Shown: piece by piece, positions 11,253-20,974 of the stretch
Layout of the letters: each line of letters begins with the position of its first letter
Position numbering within the stretch: the stretch's first letter is position 1
Assembly: GCA_016800925.1 (NCBI GenBank)
Contig: JABCPU010000083.1
Coordinates: 1 to 64,000 of the forward strand
DNA: 64,000 nucleotides
Direction: 5' to 3'
Source: Suillus spraguei
Taxonomy: Eukaryota; Basidiomycota; Agaricomycetes; Boletales; Suillaceae
Notes under the pieces: model-generated
Databases searched by the model: none
What the model was told of the DNA's origin: nothing
The model's input: only the letters and a program-made list of their open reading frames with translations
Translations under genes and position numbers: made by a program

Positions 11253-11324
11253 CCGCAGAACCTTTTCATTGGGGACACCCCATAATATTCAAGTTTGCAG
11301 TGACAAATAGTACATTAGACCACC

Positions 11325-11827
11325 TCACCACACCACATCGCCAAGCAAGCCTGAAATGATCCTTTCTTCACTGAGTGTGGTGAAGTAATGGACAGATGTG
11401 CCTGGGGTACAAACTACGTGGGCAGTAGATCTATGAATAGTTAGATGTGGTTCAGATCAAAAGCAATAAAAGCAGCTTACATTTCACTGTATGGCCCCAC
11501 ACCGCAATGACTAGTGGTCACAAACCAGTTAAATTCAAGAGCAGGGTTGAGGTCTGCGAGTGTTTCAGTGCCACTCATGCTAGACTCTTCCCCATTTTCA
11601 GAAGAGGAATTATTGAGACTGTTGTCAGCAGCAGCAGTCGCCTCAGGGCCAATCCAAATATCATCAATAGAAAATTCTGAGGAGGTGTCCTCCCCTTTGG
11701 CCAGAGAGTGGTCTTCTGGGCTATGAGAGACTGCACAATTCATGAGTAAAATTAAAGAGGAGAATGTAGGCCAGTTCACAGTACCTTTTTGTGTATGGAT
11801 CGGGCATAGCTCATCTTCAGGATGGTG
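11325..11827 (-). pseudogene. Unidentified gene remnant with two introns
   Basis: The minus strand gives a coherent spliced frame: an exon entering at 11827 (HPEDELCPIHTQK), an intron at 11731-11784 (GTACTG...TGTGCAG), an acidic Ser-rich exon (SSEFSIDDIWIGPEA...), an intron at 11431-11480 (GTAAGC...TTCATAG), and a last exon ending in TGA at 11325. Frame and phase are kept across both introns, which argues for real coding sequence. The upstream part is cut by an LTR4. I do not recognise the family. It could belong to the Plavaka accessory gene at 40189-43320, also minus strand, but nothing proves it. Confidence 0.45.
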
Positions 11828-12234
11828 TAAAGATACAACCTAACCTGGACTGTAGATAAACTACCTCCTAAGTTAGTATGTGAGTCTTGTGCTCCGTCTA
11901 GTCTGCTTCACTTGTGAGAACAAGAGCGTTCGACCCTAAAGGGGGAGGCCTATTAGTATGGTCAAGTTCGAGTCAAACTTATGTGCGAATGAAGCATTGT
12001 GGTCAGCGGTAAGTTGCCGCGGTCAGCGACAATGCCGCCGGAACTAGTGTCGTGTGTAGCGGTGCTACCGTGGTTGAGATATAGTCAGCAACAGTTGCGT
12101 CGAGCGAGCAATGTCGAGCAATGATATCAGCGGTAGCGGTAAGGTTGCAAGTGGTGCAAAGAAACAGTAAAGAAAGCCATGGTACTTTCAGCGGTAAAGT
12201 AGCAGTGCATGAGAAGTTCAGTCAAAATAATAGT
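11828..12234 (-). mobile_element. Partial LTR4, cut by an LTR1 and the palindrome
   Basis: Starts TGTAAAGATACAACCTAACC and runs parallel to the LTR4 at 40347-40750 through GAGAAGTTCAGTCAAAATAA, where an LTR1 start (TGTTACGAACTGGG) replaces it. The missing half is not clearly present on the other side of the palindrome. A short GGTCC-GCG resemblance at 34454 is too weak to count. Confidence 0.7.
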
Positions 12235-12248
12235 TGTTACGAACTGGG
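12235..12248 (+). mobile_element. 14-base LTR1 stub at the palindrome edge
   Basis: TGTTACGAACTGGG equals the first 14 bases of LTR1. The next base is the first base of the palindromic arm (GAGCCCCTTCAG), so the KDZ element or a later rearrangement breaks in here. Confidence 0.6.
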
Positions 12249-12329
12249 GAGCCCCTTCAGTGACAAACTCCGTACTATACGGGTCACCCACCCACATAAT
12301 ATCCCGTCAAAGACAGGCCAGCGGATGAT

Positions 12330-12775
12330 GGGCCGAGGTTATGTATATCCTCGATGTTGACGGATGGGCCGGGGGGAATATTATTTCCGATGGAGACGGG
12401 TGGGCTGGGAGACTTGTATTTTCGGGAGAGACGGGTGGGCCGAGGGAAACATGATTTCTGATGTTGACGGATGGGCCAGGGGGATATAATCCCCGACAGA
12501 GATGGGTGGGCTCATCTGGGTAGTATGTAGAGTAGGATATTATAGACAGCTGGGCTGAAGAGAGATGCAAGGCAAATATTATTGCATAGACGGGTGGGCC
12601 GAGGTAAGAGAATATTACATATACGGGTGGGCCAAGGTGAGAGAATATTACATATAGGGTGGGCCGACGTGGGGTGTATTACATAGATGGGTGGGCCGAT
12701 GTGGGGGAATTTTACATAGACGGGTGGGCCGAGGTAAAATATATTACATATACGGGTGGGCCTAGATATGTATCA
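12330..12775. repeat. Outer subterminal repeats, GGGTGGGCC block (left)
   Basis: About a dozen irregular units of 30-45 bases, each with ACGGGTGGGCC(G/A)AGG followed by an AT-rich stretch such as AGAGAATATTACATAT. The mirror block is 33855-34345. Their place just inside the transposon end suggests transposase-binding sites, by analogy with other DNA transposons. Confidence 0.75.
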
Positions 12776-12899
12776 TAAAGACGTACAGCTGATGTAGCCA
12801 CCAGAGAATCAAACACATAGGATACATGCACCCTATGAGTGCATATACCTACCATCAACCACCAAAATCTAAACCCTGAAGCACGAAAACCTGAATTCA

Positions 12900-14960
12900 T
12901 CATGTCTGACATTCATCGATAATTGAGGTGCCGGGTGCCGGGTACCAAGTCCCGAATCCAGGAACTCGAAACTGGAGATGCAAACTAGCGATTTCCTGAA
13001 TTCCAGATACCCGGACACCCGAAACACAACACACAAGGTGAAAGATTTAAAGTCCATGTGTGGAGTCATCTAGTGCTGAGTGCCGGGTGCAGGTGCAGAG
13101 TACGAAACTAGAAACTAGAAACTCGAGATTGAGACAAAACAGACATCTACCAAAAATGTGTGGATCAAAGTTTTGTTGTTGCCTGACATGTGTCTGAGTC
13201 CCGAGGACCGAACCCCGAAATTGTAGACTACCAGATTTCGGGATTGGGGTTCGGCACTCGAGATTCAGATTTGAGATGAAAAAGATATCTACCAAAAATG
13301 TGTGGATCAAAGTCATTTATTGCCTAACATTGTTTTCGGTCTCAAGTGCAAAAGCCCGAGTACCGAACCGCGAACCCCTAAATAGTAGACTACCAGATTT
13401 CGGAGTTCGGAGTTCGGCACTTAGAATGTGTGGATCAATAGGTGTCTATTGCCTCACATTGTTCTGAGTCCCGAGTCGCGAGTGCTGGGTGCCGGGGTTC
13501 AGGGTCAGCACTGACAATATGTTGCTCAAGATCTTTCACATTATGAGTACCAAGTCCCGAGTGCCGGTGCCGGTGCTGGAGCTGGAAGTCCCGAGTCCCG
13601 AGTGCCGGGTGCCGGAGTTCGGGGTTCGGCACATACAATATGTGGATCGAGGACTTTCACATTGTTTTGACTGCCGAACCCCGAGCTCCGGCACCCGGGA
13701 GTTAGCACAATGTGAGGCAATACCATATATTGATTTACACATGTTGAGTGCCGAACCCCGAGCTCCGCACCCGGGAGTTAGCACAATGTGAGGCAATACC
13801 ATAATATTGATTTACACATGTTGAGTGCCGAACCCCGAGCTCCGGCACCCGGGAGTTAGCACAATGTGAGGCAATACCATAATATTGATTTACACATGTT
13901 GAGTGCCGAACCCCGAGCTCCGGCACCGGAGTTGCACAATGTGAAATCATATATGATTTCACATTGTGCAACCCGGTGCCGGAGCTCGGGGTTCGGCACT
14001 CAACTTGTGTAAATCAATATCATGGTATTGCCTCACATTGTGCTAACTCCCGGGTGCCGGAGCTCGGGGTTCGGCACTCAACATGTGTAAATCAATATCA
14101 TGGTATTGCCTCACATGGTAACCGCACTCGGTGATCGTGATTCGGGACTCAACTTTGTATTGCCTCACATGGTTCTAACTCACGGGTGGCGGGGTTCGGG
14201 GTTCGGTGTTAAAATATGTGGATCGATATCTGTCTCATGTTATGAGTACCAAGTCCCGAGTCCCGAGTGCCGGGTGCCGGAGTTCGGGGTTCGGCATTCA
14301 ACATGTGTACATCAATATCTTTGTATTGACTCACATTGTTCTCACTCCCGGGTGCTGGGGTTCGGGGTTGGGTGGTTAAATATGTGGATCGATATCTTTC
14401 ACATGGTTATGAGTCCCGAGTCCAGATTCCCAACTGCCGGGTGCCGGAGTTCGGGGTTCGGCACTCCCCACGTGTAAATCAATATCTTGGTATTGCCTCA
14501 CATGTTTCTAACTCCCGGGTGCCGGGGTTCGGGGTCAGTGATAGAAAATGTGCATCGACATCTTTCACATTGTTATAAGTTCCAAGGCCCGAGTCCCGAG
14601 TGCCGGGTGCCGGAGTTCGGGGTTCGGCACTGAACATGTGTCAATCAATATCTTTGTATTGCCTCACATTGTTCTAACTCCCGAGTGCCGGAGTTCGGGG
14701 TTCAGCACATCAAATATGTGGATCGATATCTGTCACATGGTGATGAGTCCCAACTCCAGGGTCCTGGGGTCCGGGGTTCGGCACTTAAGATATATGGAAT
14801 GATATGTTTCACAATGTGACCCGGCACCCGGCACAAGGTAACTCGACAGAGATGTTTCAAATTCTTTAAATTGTGTGTTGTGTTTCAGGTAGCCGGATAT
14901 CCGGAAGTCGCGAAATATCAATTGTGAATCTCCATTGTCCAGTTCCGGATGTCCGGACTT
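12900..14960. repeat. Inner subterminal repeats, about 100-base GC-rich units (left)
   Basis: Tandem units combining a GC-rich core (GTGCCGGAGTTCGGGGTTCG followed by GCAC) with an AT-rich linker (ATGTGTAAATCAATATC, TTGCCTCACATTGTTC). Unit orientation flips near 13951, giving a smaller palindrome. Reading frames across it are repeat artefacts. It is mirrored at 31640-33710. No gene is visible here. Confidence 0.8.
13700..14120. repeat. Second-order palindrome inside the left arm
   Basis: Centred at 13951/13952 on GAAATCATATATGATTTC. Outward from it CACAATGT/ACATTGTG, the GC-rich core and the GTAAATCAATAT linkers mirror one another for roughly 200 bases each way. In the right arm the matching centre (about 32620-32640) lacks the hairpin core. 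Confidence 0.8.
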
Positions 14961-15015
14961 GGCATCCAGCACTGACATTCATTCAAACATTGTATATACA
15001 TCTATGAACATACAA

Positions 15016-17151
15016 TTATGTAGCCATTTCACCCTCATCAGCAGAGGGTTCAACCTTCACCTCAACATCCATATCATCAGAATCATATTCTGGGACAAGG
15101 TTGCCCGGATCATCTGGGTCCACAAGTTCGCCGGACGTTTGTGGACCCTCAGGCTGAATCTGGCTCAGCTCAAATATGAGACCCTCAATGATAGATGCAG
15201 GCTGGACTTTCGGAGATGGAGGCTCCATTCCTGCCATATCCAAGTCAATGAGGGGAGCAAGTGCAGATGGGAGGGGTGAGATGGACAGGGGGACAGATTG
15301 ATCAAGCAAAAAGGTTGCATTGACAGGAGAGTCGGGAAGTGGAAATGAAGGGTGCCGGTCCATGACTTTGCGACGAAGGCCCTCATGGAGGCGTTGCAGG
15401 GTATCAATCTTACCATCCTGCTCCGCCACACGAGCCTCAAGAAGAGCAATTCGAGCGGCACCATCCCGAATCGCAATTGCCATGGAATGGAGATCCGGCA
15501 TGGGCACATCGAGTGCCGGACGAGGCACTGGGCGCTTGAAGACGGAATAGCTAAGTGAAAGATAAGGTCAGATGGTCATAGACAATTGGGGTGACTCACA
15601 AGCTGATGCAGGTGCAGGTGTCTTGGGGGCAGTGATTGTCTTGCTGCGCCCACGGGACTGTGCCTTGGGTGTGGTCACAGCAGGGACAGCTGGAGTGCCG
15701 GAGGGGCCACGAGATTGACTGCGAGTTCGGGCTTTGGACTGCGAGGCAGCCGGCGCATTGGAGGGAGCTCTGGAAGGTGTCCTGGAGCGAGCCTGCCGGG
15801 TGGTAGACTTCCCTCGAATACGTTTTGGCGGGGATCCCATGGATGCTGGGACACATTTGATCTTCTTGGTGGCGCAGCGGACGCACGACAAACATGGGGC
15901 ACGGGTCCTCCTGTCCAACCGAGTGGCGCAGGGCCACTTCTCCTGGGTGCAATAATGGCAGGGGTTGTTCTGTGGGTTCCATTAGTTGATGGACTCATTG
16001 GAATTCATTAGAGTACTCACTGGGCCGGGAATGAGAATATCACCTGTATCCATGACTGCAGGTTCCTCAGCCGGAGTGCTGGACATTGCCTGGGGGGTCT
16101 CGACAACCTCCGGACGACTGCCGGAGGTGGCCTGACAATGGGTAAGTACAGGCGGGAGGTCCGGACAAAGAATGATGACTCACCATCACCTTGGGTGGAC
16201 TGCCGGCAATGAGCTGATGATATATAAGCATTTTTCCAAGTGCCGGACAACTAAATATTACTTACTGAAGCAGGACCAAACAATTGCTTCTTTGGGGAAC
16301 GTGGTGAACGAGGGGAATGAGGCGTCCCTACACCAATTGTGGAAGGCCGGGGAACGTTGAGCGCCGGCACTCCACTCGAAATAGGCTACAGAAAATTGAG
16401 AGAATGAAAACAATGAGCTGGACGACATACCTGAACAATTGTGTCTTCATCATCTTCCGACTCCACAAGCACCTTCTGCTTGACATGGCGAGTTGCCTTG
16501 ACCCGCTTGCGACCCTTCTTGGCCGACTTCGGAGGTGAGGAAGAGTGTCCAGACATCATGGGGGACTTCCTCTTCCTGCTCCCTTCCACCTCCGGCTCTG
16601 GGTCAGCAACAACCGCCTTACCTTTTCCTTTGTCCCGGAGCTCGGAGGTGGCGTGGGTGGAAGAACCAGCGACATTGCCGGCGACGACGGGTGGGGAGGG
16701 AAGGTCCACAGTGATTGGGCCAATGGAAGGGTTAGGCATGACAGGGAGATCACCTGAATGGTCACCTAAGCCTCCCAGGCGCGAATCTTGCTGCGCCAGG
16801 AGTGTTTCAACACCCGGGGGTCGTCATGACCGATGCTGTGCCAGTTGGGCCACACCCGGGGAGTCATGGACCTGACTCTCATCAACTCCTTGGAGCAGGA
16901 TGCAATGATGCCGGGCATGTAAGGCCCTTTCTCATGCTCCCGGACATCTCAGCCTACCCAGATCTTAGAAAAACCAAAAGTAAAATTAACACATGAATGG
17001 TACTTACCACAAGATTAGTGACTTGTGCTGTCAGAGCAAGGTGGGCTTGGCCAGTGCCGGCAGGCATGAGCCGAGCCCCGGCGATGATGCCCACAATCTG
17101 AGCAGTGGTTGCCTTGAGACTGGCCAAAGAGGTTTCAACTGAAGTAGACAT
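15016..17151 (-). pseudogene. KDZ companion gene A, left copy (zinc cluster, coiled coil)
   Basis: Multi-exon gene starting MSTSVETSLASLKATTAQ at 17151 and ending in an acidic tail (DSDDMDVEVKVEP...) at 15016. Order: helical N-terminus, Lys/Arg-rich linker with a KGRKRVKATRHVKQK-like basic patch, a cysteine cluster (CHYC...C, then CLSCVRCATKKIKC), a Ser/Thr/Arg-rich region, a coiled coil (IALLEARVAEQDGKIDTL) and an acidic C-terminus. This copy has one-base deletions near 16769 and 16946 that break the second exon; the right copy is intact there. The family is known to me only as an uncharacterised basidiomycete protein type. DNA binding is inferred from the cysteines and basic patches. It diverges from gene B across 219 bases. 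Confidence 0.65.
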
Positions 17152-17370
17152 TTGGATTGACTTGAAAGATGTGAAAAGCTTGAGATAAGTTTGAAATCTG
17201 TGATCACTTGGATGAAGTTTCAAAAGAAACCAGACAATTGAAGGACAATCTTGATAAGCGTTGATTGTTTGTCTTTGTTTGGTCATGGTTCAACTTTCGG
17301 CCGTTGCCAGCCATGTGTTGAACTTCGAAGTTATCAGTTATCAATCAGTTTGATCAGTTGATCAGACATC
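17152..17370. promoter_or_regulatory. Divergent promoter between genes A and B (left)
   Basis: 219 bases between the two start codons, containing repeated TTGATCAGTTGATCAG and CAAACAATCAACG stretches. It is mirrored at 29227-29445. The shared spacer suggests joint regulation of A and B; no TATA box is obvious. Confidence 0.45.
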
Positions 17371-18386
17371 ATGAGATCTCAACCAGCAGTCAGATTTTAT
17401 GAACCTCCGGTCACTGAATACAACTCAATGGATGTGGATGACTCAACCGAGTCCCGGATTTCACTAGGTATGTTGTGCTTTCAGTACAGCTCTCAATTGA
17501 CCGGAGATGGACCAGATGCACTGGATGATGTATACCTTGGGCCGGATGATGAGACTGAGTCCCGGATTTCATCAGGTATGTGTTGCTTTGAGTATATCTT
17601 ACAATTGACTGGACATTTATTAGATCCATGTGAAGATGTATACCTTGGGCCGGATGATGAGATCGACTATGATTCTGGGTCATCAGGTGTTCCGGATGTC
17701 TTGGATGCAGTTCCTGGTAGGTTTCTCAATTCACATTTAGATAGTCCAACTGTGGATGTTCATTCAATCCATCCAGATCATTTATGCCCGGCTCAGCCTG
17801 AGGAACTGCCTTTGTTCAACGATCCGGACTTGTACCTAGGGCCTGATGATGATCTTATTGATTGTGATGAAGCACCGGAATGTGCTGATGTTGAGATTGA
17901 TGCTCCGGCTATCCCAGGAATAGCAATTCCAGGTGAGTTCATCATACAATCTCATTTTTATTGTTGATGTGATGTCCCAAGCACATGCAACACCTCCTAA
18001 ATGTCAGTCCCCCATACCGGAACTCAGCAATGAAGACCTGCGTGCCATGCTTAGGGAGTTCATGCCCCTAGGGTCATATGATCAAACAGAATGTGAGTAT
18101 TTAATTGTTCATCATGTATCTTTCTGCTAATTTTCTTGAAGTTGAATCAATTCTGGATCGCCTGGACCATTACCAACAGCGTCATGGCCATCTTCCGGAG
18201 CCTACCGTACATCAACTCCTCGAGGCTGACCGACCATTCCGAGTGGCTTGGGCTGACACATCCGACAAACTCAGAAGAGCTGATATGGACCTCCGGAGGT
18301 TGCAAAGGGCCAAACAGATGAGCTCTGAATTGCTGCTTGTATTAGATACCCTCATTGAAAAGTGTGATGATCAACCCCATATGTAA
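17371..18386 (+). CDS. KDZ companion gene B, left copy (YLGPDD-repeat protein)
   Basis: Starts MRSQPAVRFYEPPVTEY. An acidic N-terminal part repeats the module (D)VYLGPDDE / LYLGPDDD three times (about residues 50, 90 and 155), separated by segments that look like GT...AG mini-introns (GTATGT starts at 17467 and 17575) and may be exon-intron modules duplicated together. Clear introns follow: GTGAGT at about 17933, and one ending TTGAAG at 18140. After them comes a helical C-terminus (FESILDRLDHYQQRHGHL ... LRRADMDLRRLQRAKQ) ending in TAA at 18386. I see no break in this copy. The function is unknown; the negative charge and helical tail suggest a protein-interaction role. Confidence 0.55.
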
Positions 18387-18393
18387 ATATTTG

Positions 18394-18800
18394 GATATTC
18401 ATTCACATACTTACATCATGTTCACCACTGAATTTTTCATGTATAACAATGACATTTCCAATTGATTTTAGATGATGCACACACCCAATTGTCCATTCCA
18501 ACAGCCAATTATTGATTCCCGGGGTCCGGAGCTCGGTGATTGGGATTCATCCGGAACTCGGTGATCAGGTTTCGTGATATTTGGATATTCATTCACATAC
18601 TTACATCATGTGAACCACTGAATTTTTCATGTATAACAATGACAGTTCCAATGTATTTTAGATGATGCACAAACCCTAATCTCTAATACCAACTACCAAT
18701 GATTGATACCTGGGTGCCGGACCTCGGTGATCGGGAGTCGTCCGGAACTCGGTGATCAGGATCGTCCGGAACTCGGTGCTTAGGATTCAACATTTTGGAA
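18394..18800. repeat. Tandem duplication between genes B and C (left)
   Basis: A unit of about 185 bases occurs twice (from about 18394 and 18574): ATTTGGATATTCATTCACAT, TTTTTCATGTATAACAATGA, a TTTTAGATGATGCACA segment, then a GC-rich tail with CCGGAACTCGGTGATC. The tail resembles the subterminal units. It lies between convergent gene ends and is mirrored at 27800-28205. No gene is seen here. Confidence 0.7.
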
Positions 18801-18876
18801 GTGGGACACTGTGTTTTGAGAAGTGTGACAAATGATGAAAATGTGGTAAACATGGGGGCAGTTTGGTATATGTACA

Positions 18877-20737
18877 TTATTTCCTTCCCCTTGCCCTGGT
18901 TACTCGAAGTGTACTCTCTACCGGCTTTTGAGACTTACTCCGGGTGGTCCTTGCGGATGGTTCAATGACAGCTTTCTTGCCCTGTATACTCCTTGGTTCC
19001 GGCGATGCGTTCCTCTCTTCCACTTCCTCAGTCAACCCGGCCAGGAGGTCGCCCATCCGTGATGTCAAAAGTGCACCTGCCTTGGCCGGCCTGGCCGGGC
19101 GAGGCTCCGGCATTGAACATGGAACTTCTGTCTCCTTGGGTGCTGAAGATGGGTGTGCTATTTGTCTGGGTTTCTTCAGTGGGGATCGACCATCAGCCGA
19201 GTCATCATCAATGTCATCCTCCTTGTCATGAGTTTCACTGTCGGTATCACTCTCGGCTTCGGTTGATGGATCCCGGGGCCTTCGGAGAGTTCCACTCTTC
19301 TGCATTCTCACTTGACGAGTCAGACGCGATGGCGACTTGCCGGATACCACAGATGGTACCATGTCCCCATCCTTGTTCTTCCATGCTTTGAACAGGAATG
19401 TTGAATCTTTTCCTGTTTCCTGCTGAGCATACCAGAAATTGAGCAAGGCCGTTGTGTCCCAGTTTTGCAACTTCGAAGGCTCCTTCAGGTCAATATCCGC
19501 CGGAAGATACTTCCTTGCCACAAAGTCATCCTGACTTTGTACGAGGGCACTCCATGGCACGACAGCCTTGTCATTCCCGGAACATATTCCTGTGTCCACG
19601 CATTCAGCAACATCTCGGATGTTGCCACGAAAGACTCACTGTAGTGCGATGTAAGAAACGCCCTGACTATGGCTTTCTTCTCCTCAAGTTTTGTTTCCGT
19701 GATGTCTGGAAGCAACGGCATCCCATTTCCATCTGTGTCGAGTTCAAAGCTGGTTTTCTGACTCTTTTGCGACCTCCCTTGACCTGTCGTCCTCCGTCCT
19801 GTGCCCCGGCACCTATCATTGTGATGATCAACGAATTCATTCTTGCATCCAAAGTTCAAACACTCACCGAACTGTTCCTGGGCGTACTCCTGCCATACTG
19901 GCTCAATGTCCTCCCAGTCCTTAGTCTTCATGAAGCTGTCCCCATCTCCTAATGCCTCATTATCATCATGCCTGCACACATATATTGAGATCCAAGATCG
20001 GCGATGACGGACACAATTGACTTACATCCCGAACAGAACCTCTCCCTGTTCATTCTTCCAAGCTGACAACACAAAAACTCTCATCCCGCATTGCCTCCAC
20101 ATCTCTTTCGAAAAGTGCTCCATATATGCCGGTCCCTTCTTACGAGCAACTTCTGCTTGTATCTCCGGAGGAGGAAAGCTGTTTGACCATTCTTCCGCTG
20201 TTTCTTTTGCCTTCTCCAACTCGTCGTCGTCCAATTCAGCCATGACTCTCTTCACAGCCCCCTGATAATGTTTGAACATACTGGGATCTCCCGGCTTTGC
20301 CCCGGACTCGTCCTCAATCCTCTTTAGCACCTCTTCGCGCTTCTGCTGGTAGACCACCATCCTAGGCGTCCATTTCCTCCCATACTTTATCATGTCCTTC
20401 CTTTCCTTCCTTTTCTTGTTGTTGAACAACCAAGTGTTATACATCTGAGAGTTGATGGAAGAATAAGATGTTAAAATTGTAGTTTTTCAACACAACGAAG
20501 ACGCATCACCTGCTTCCTCTTTTTCCATTGTCCTTGGTCGACTTTAGGAGCAAACAACCTGGCTGCCCTGGCAATTGCAGTGAAAACCCCTCGCTTCTCA
20601 CCCCTTTTGGCCGCGGTCCACTCAGGAAGGTAGTTCTTCAACTCCGAAATTTCGTTTTCCGTGAGCTTCTGTGTCTGTGGTTGACGTGCCCTATTTCTGC
20701 CGGAAGTCAAGTGAGTGGAATGACCCGTCCTTGCCAT
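18877..20737 (-). pseudogene. KDZ companion gene C, left copy, frameshifted
   Basis: Mirror of the intact gene at 25858-27719, with the same five exons and start MARTGHSTHLTSGRNRARQP at 20737. A one-base deletion near 19744 (CTTTGAACTC for CTTTGGAACTC) in exon 4 shifts the frame in this copy. Substitutions elsewhere are few (LAGLTEE for LAGITEE). The start codon faces the KDZ start across 237 bases. Confidence 0.7.
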
Positions 20738-20974
20738 GGTGAATCAAATTGCAGAATGGGCTGAGGATAAGCAAGGTGGAAGAATGAACGAATTGACAGA
20801 AGTTGATCTTTGACAAAAGCCTAACAGTAGCTTAATTGAGCTATATTGGTCCCGAAGCCATAAATGGACATAAATTTGTAATGAGTCGGCAGGACTGTAT
20901 GACACCACAATGTAATAAAAATTCATTCCACCTGAGCAGATGCTTTGCTTGCAACATTAGCATTATAAAATAAG
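20738..20974. promoter_or_regulatory. Divergent promoter between gene C and KDZ (left)
   Basis: 237 bases between start codons at 20737 (minus) and 20975 (plus), AT-rich (AGTAGCTTAATTGAGC, ACATTAGCATTATAAAATAA). It is mirrored at 25621-25857. TTATAAAATAA just before the KDZ start could act as a TATA box. Confidence 0.45.

Noticed and set aside
12600..14960. Many open frames in the subterminal arrays (RVPELGVRHSTCVNQY-type peptides)
   Set aside because: They repeat with the DNA units, occur on both strands and shift with unit length, so they are non-coding.
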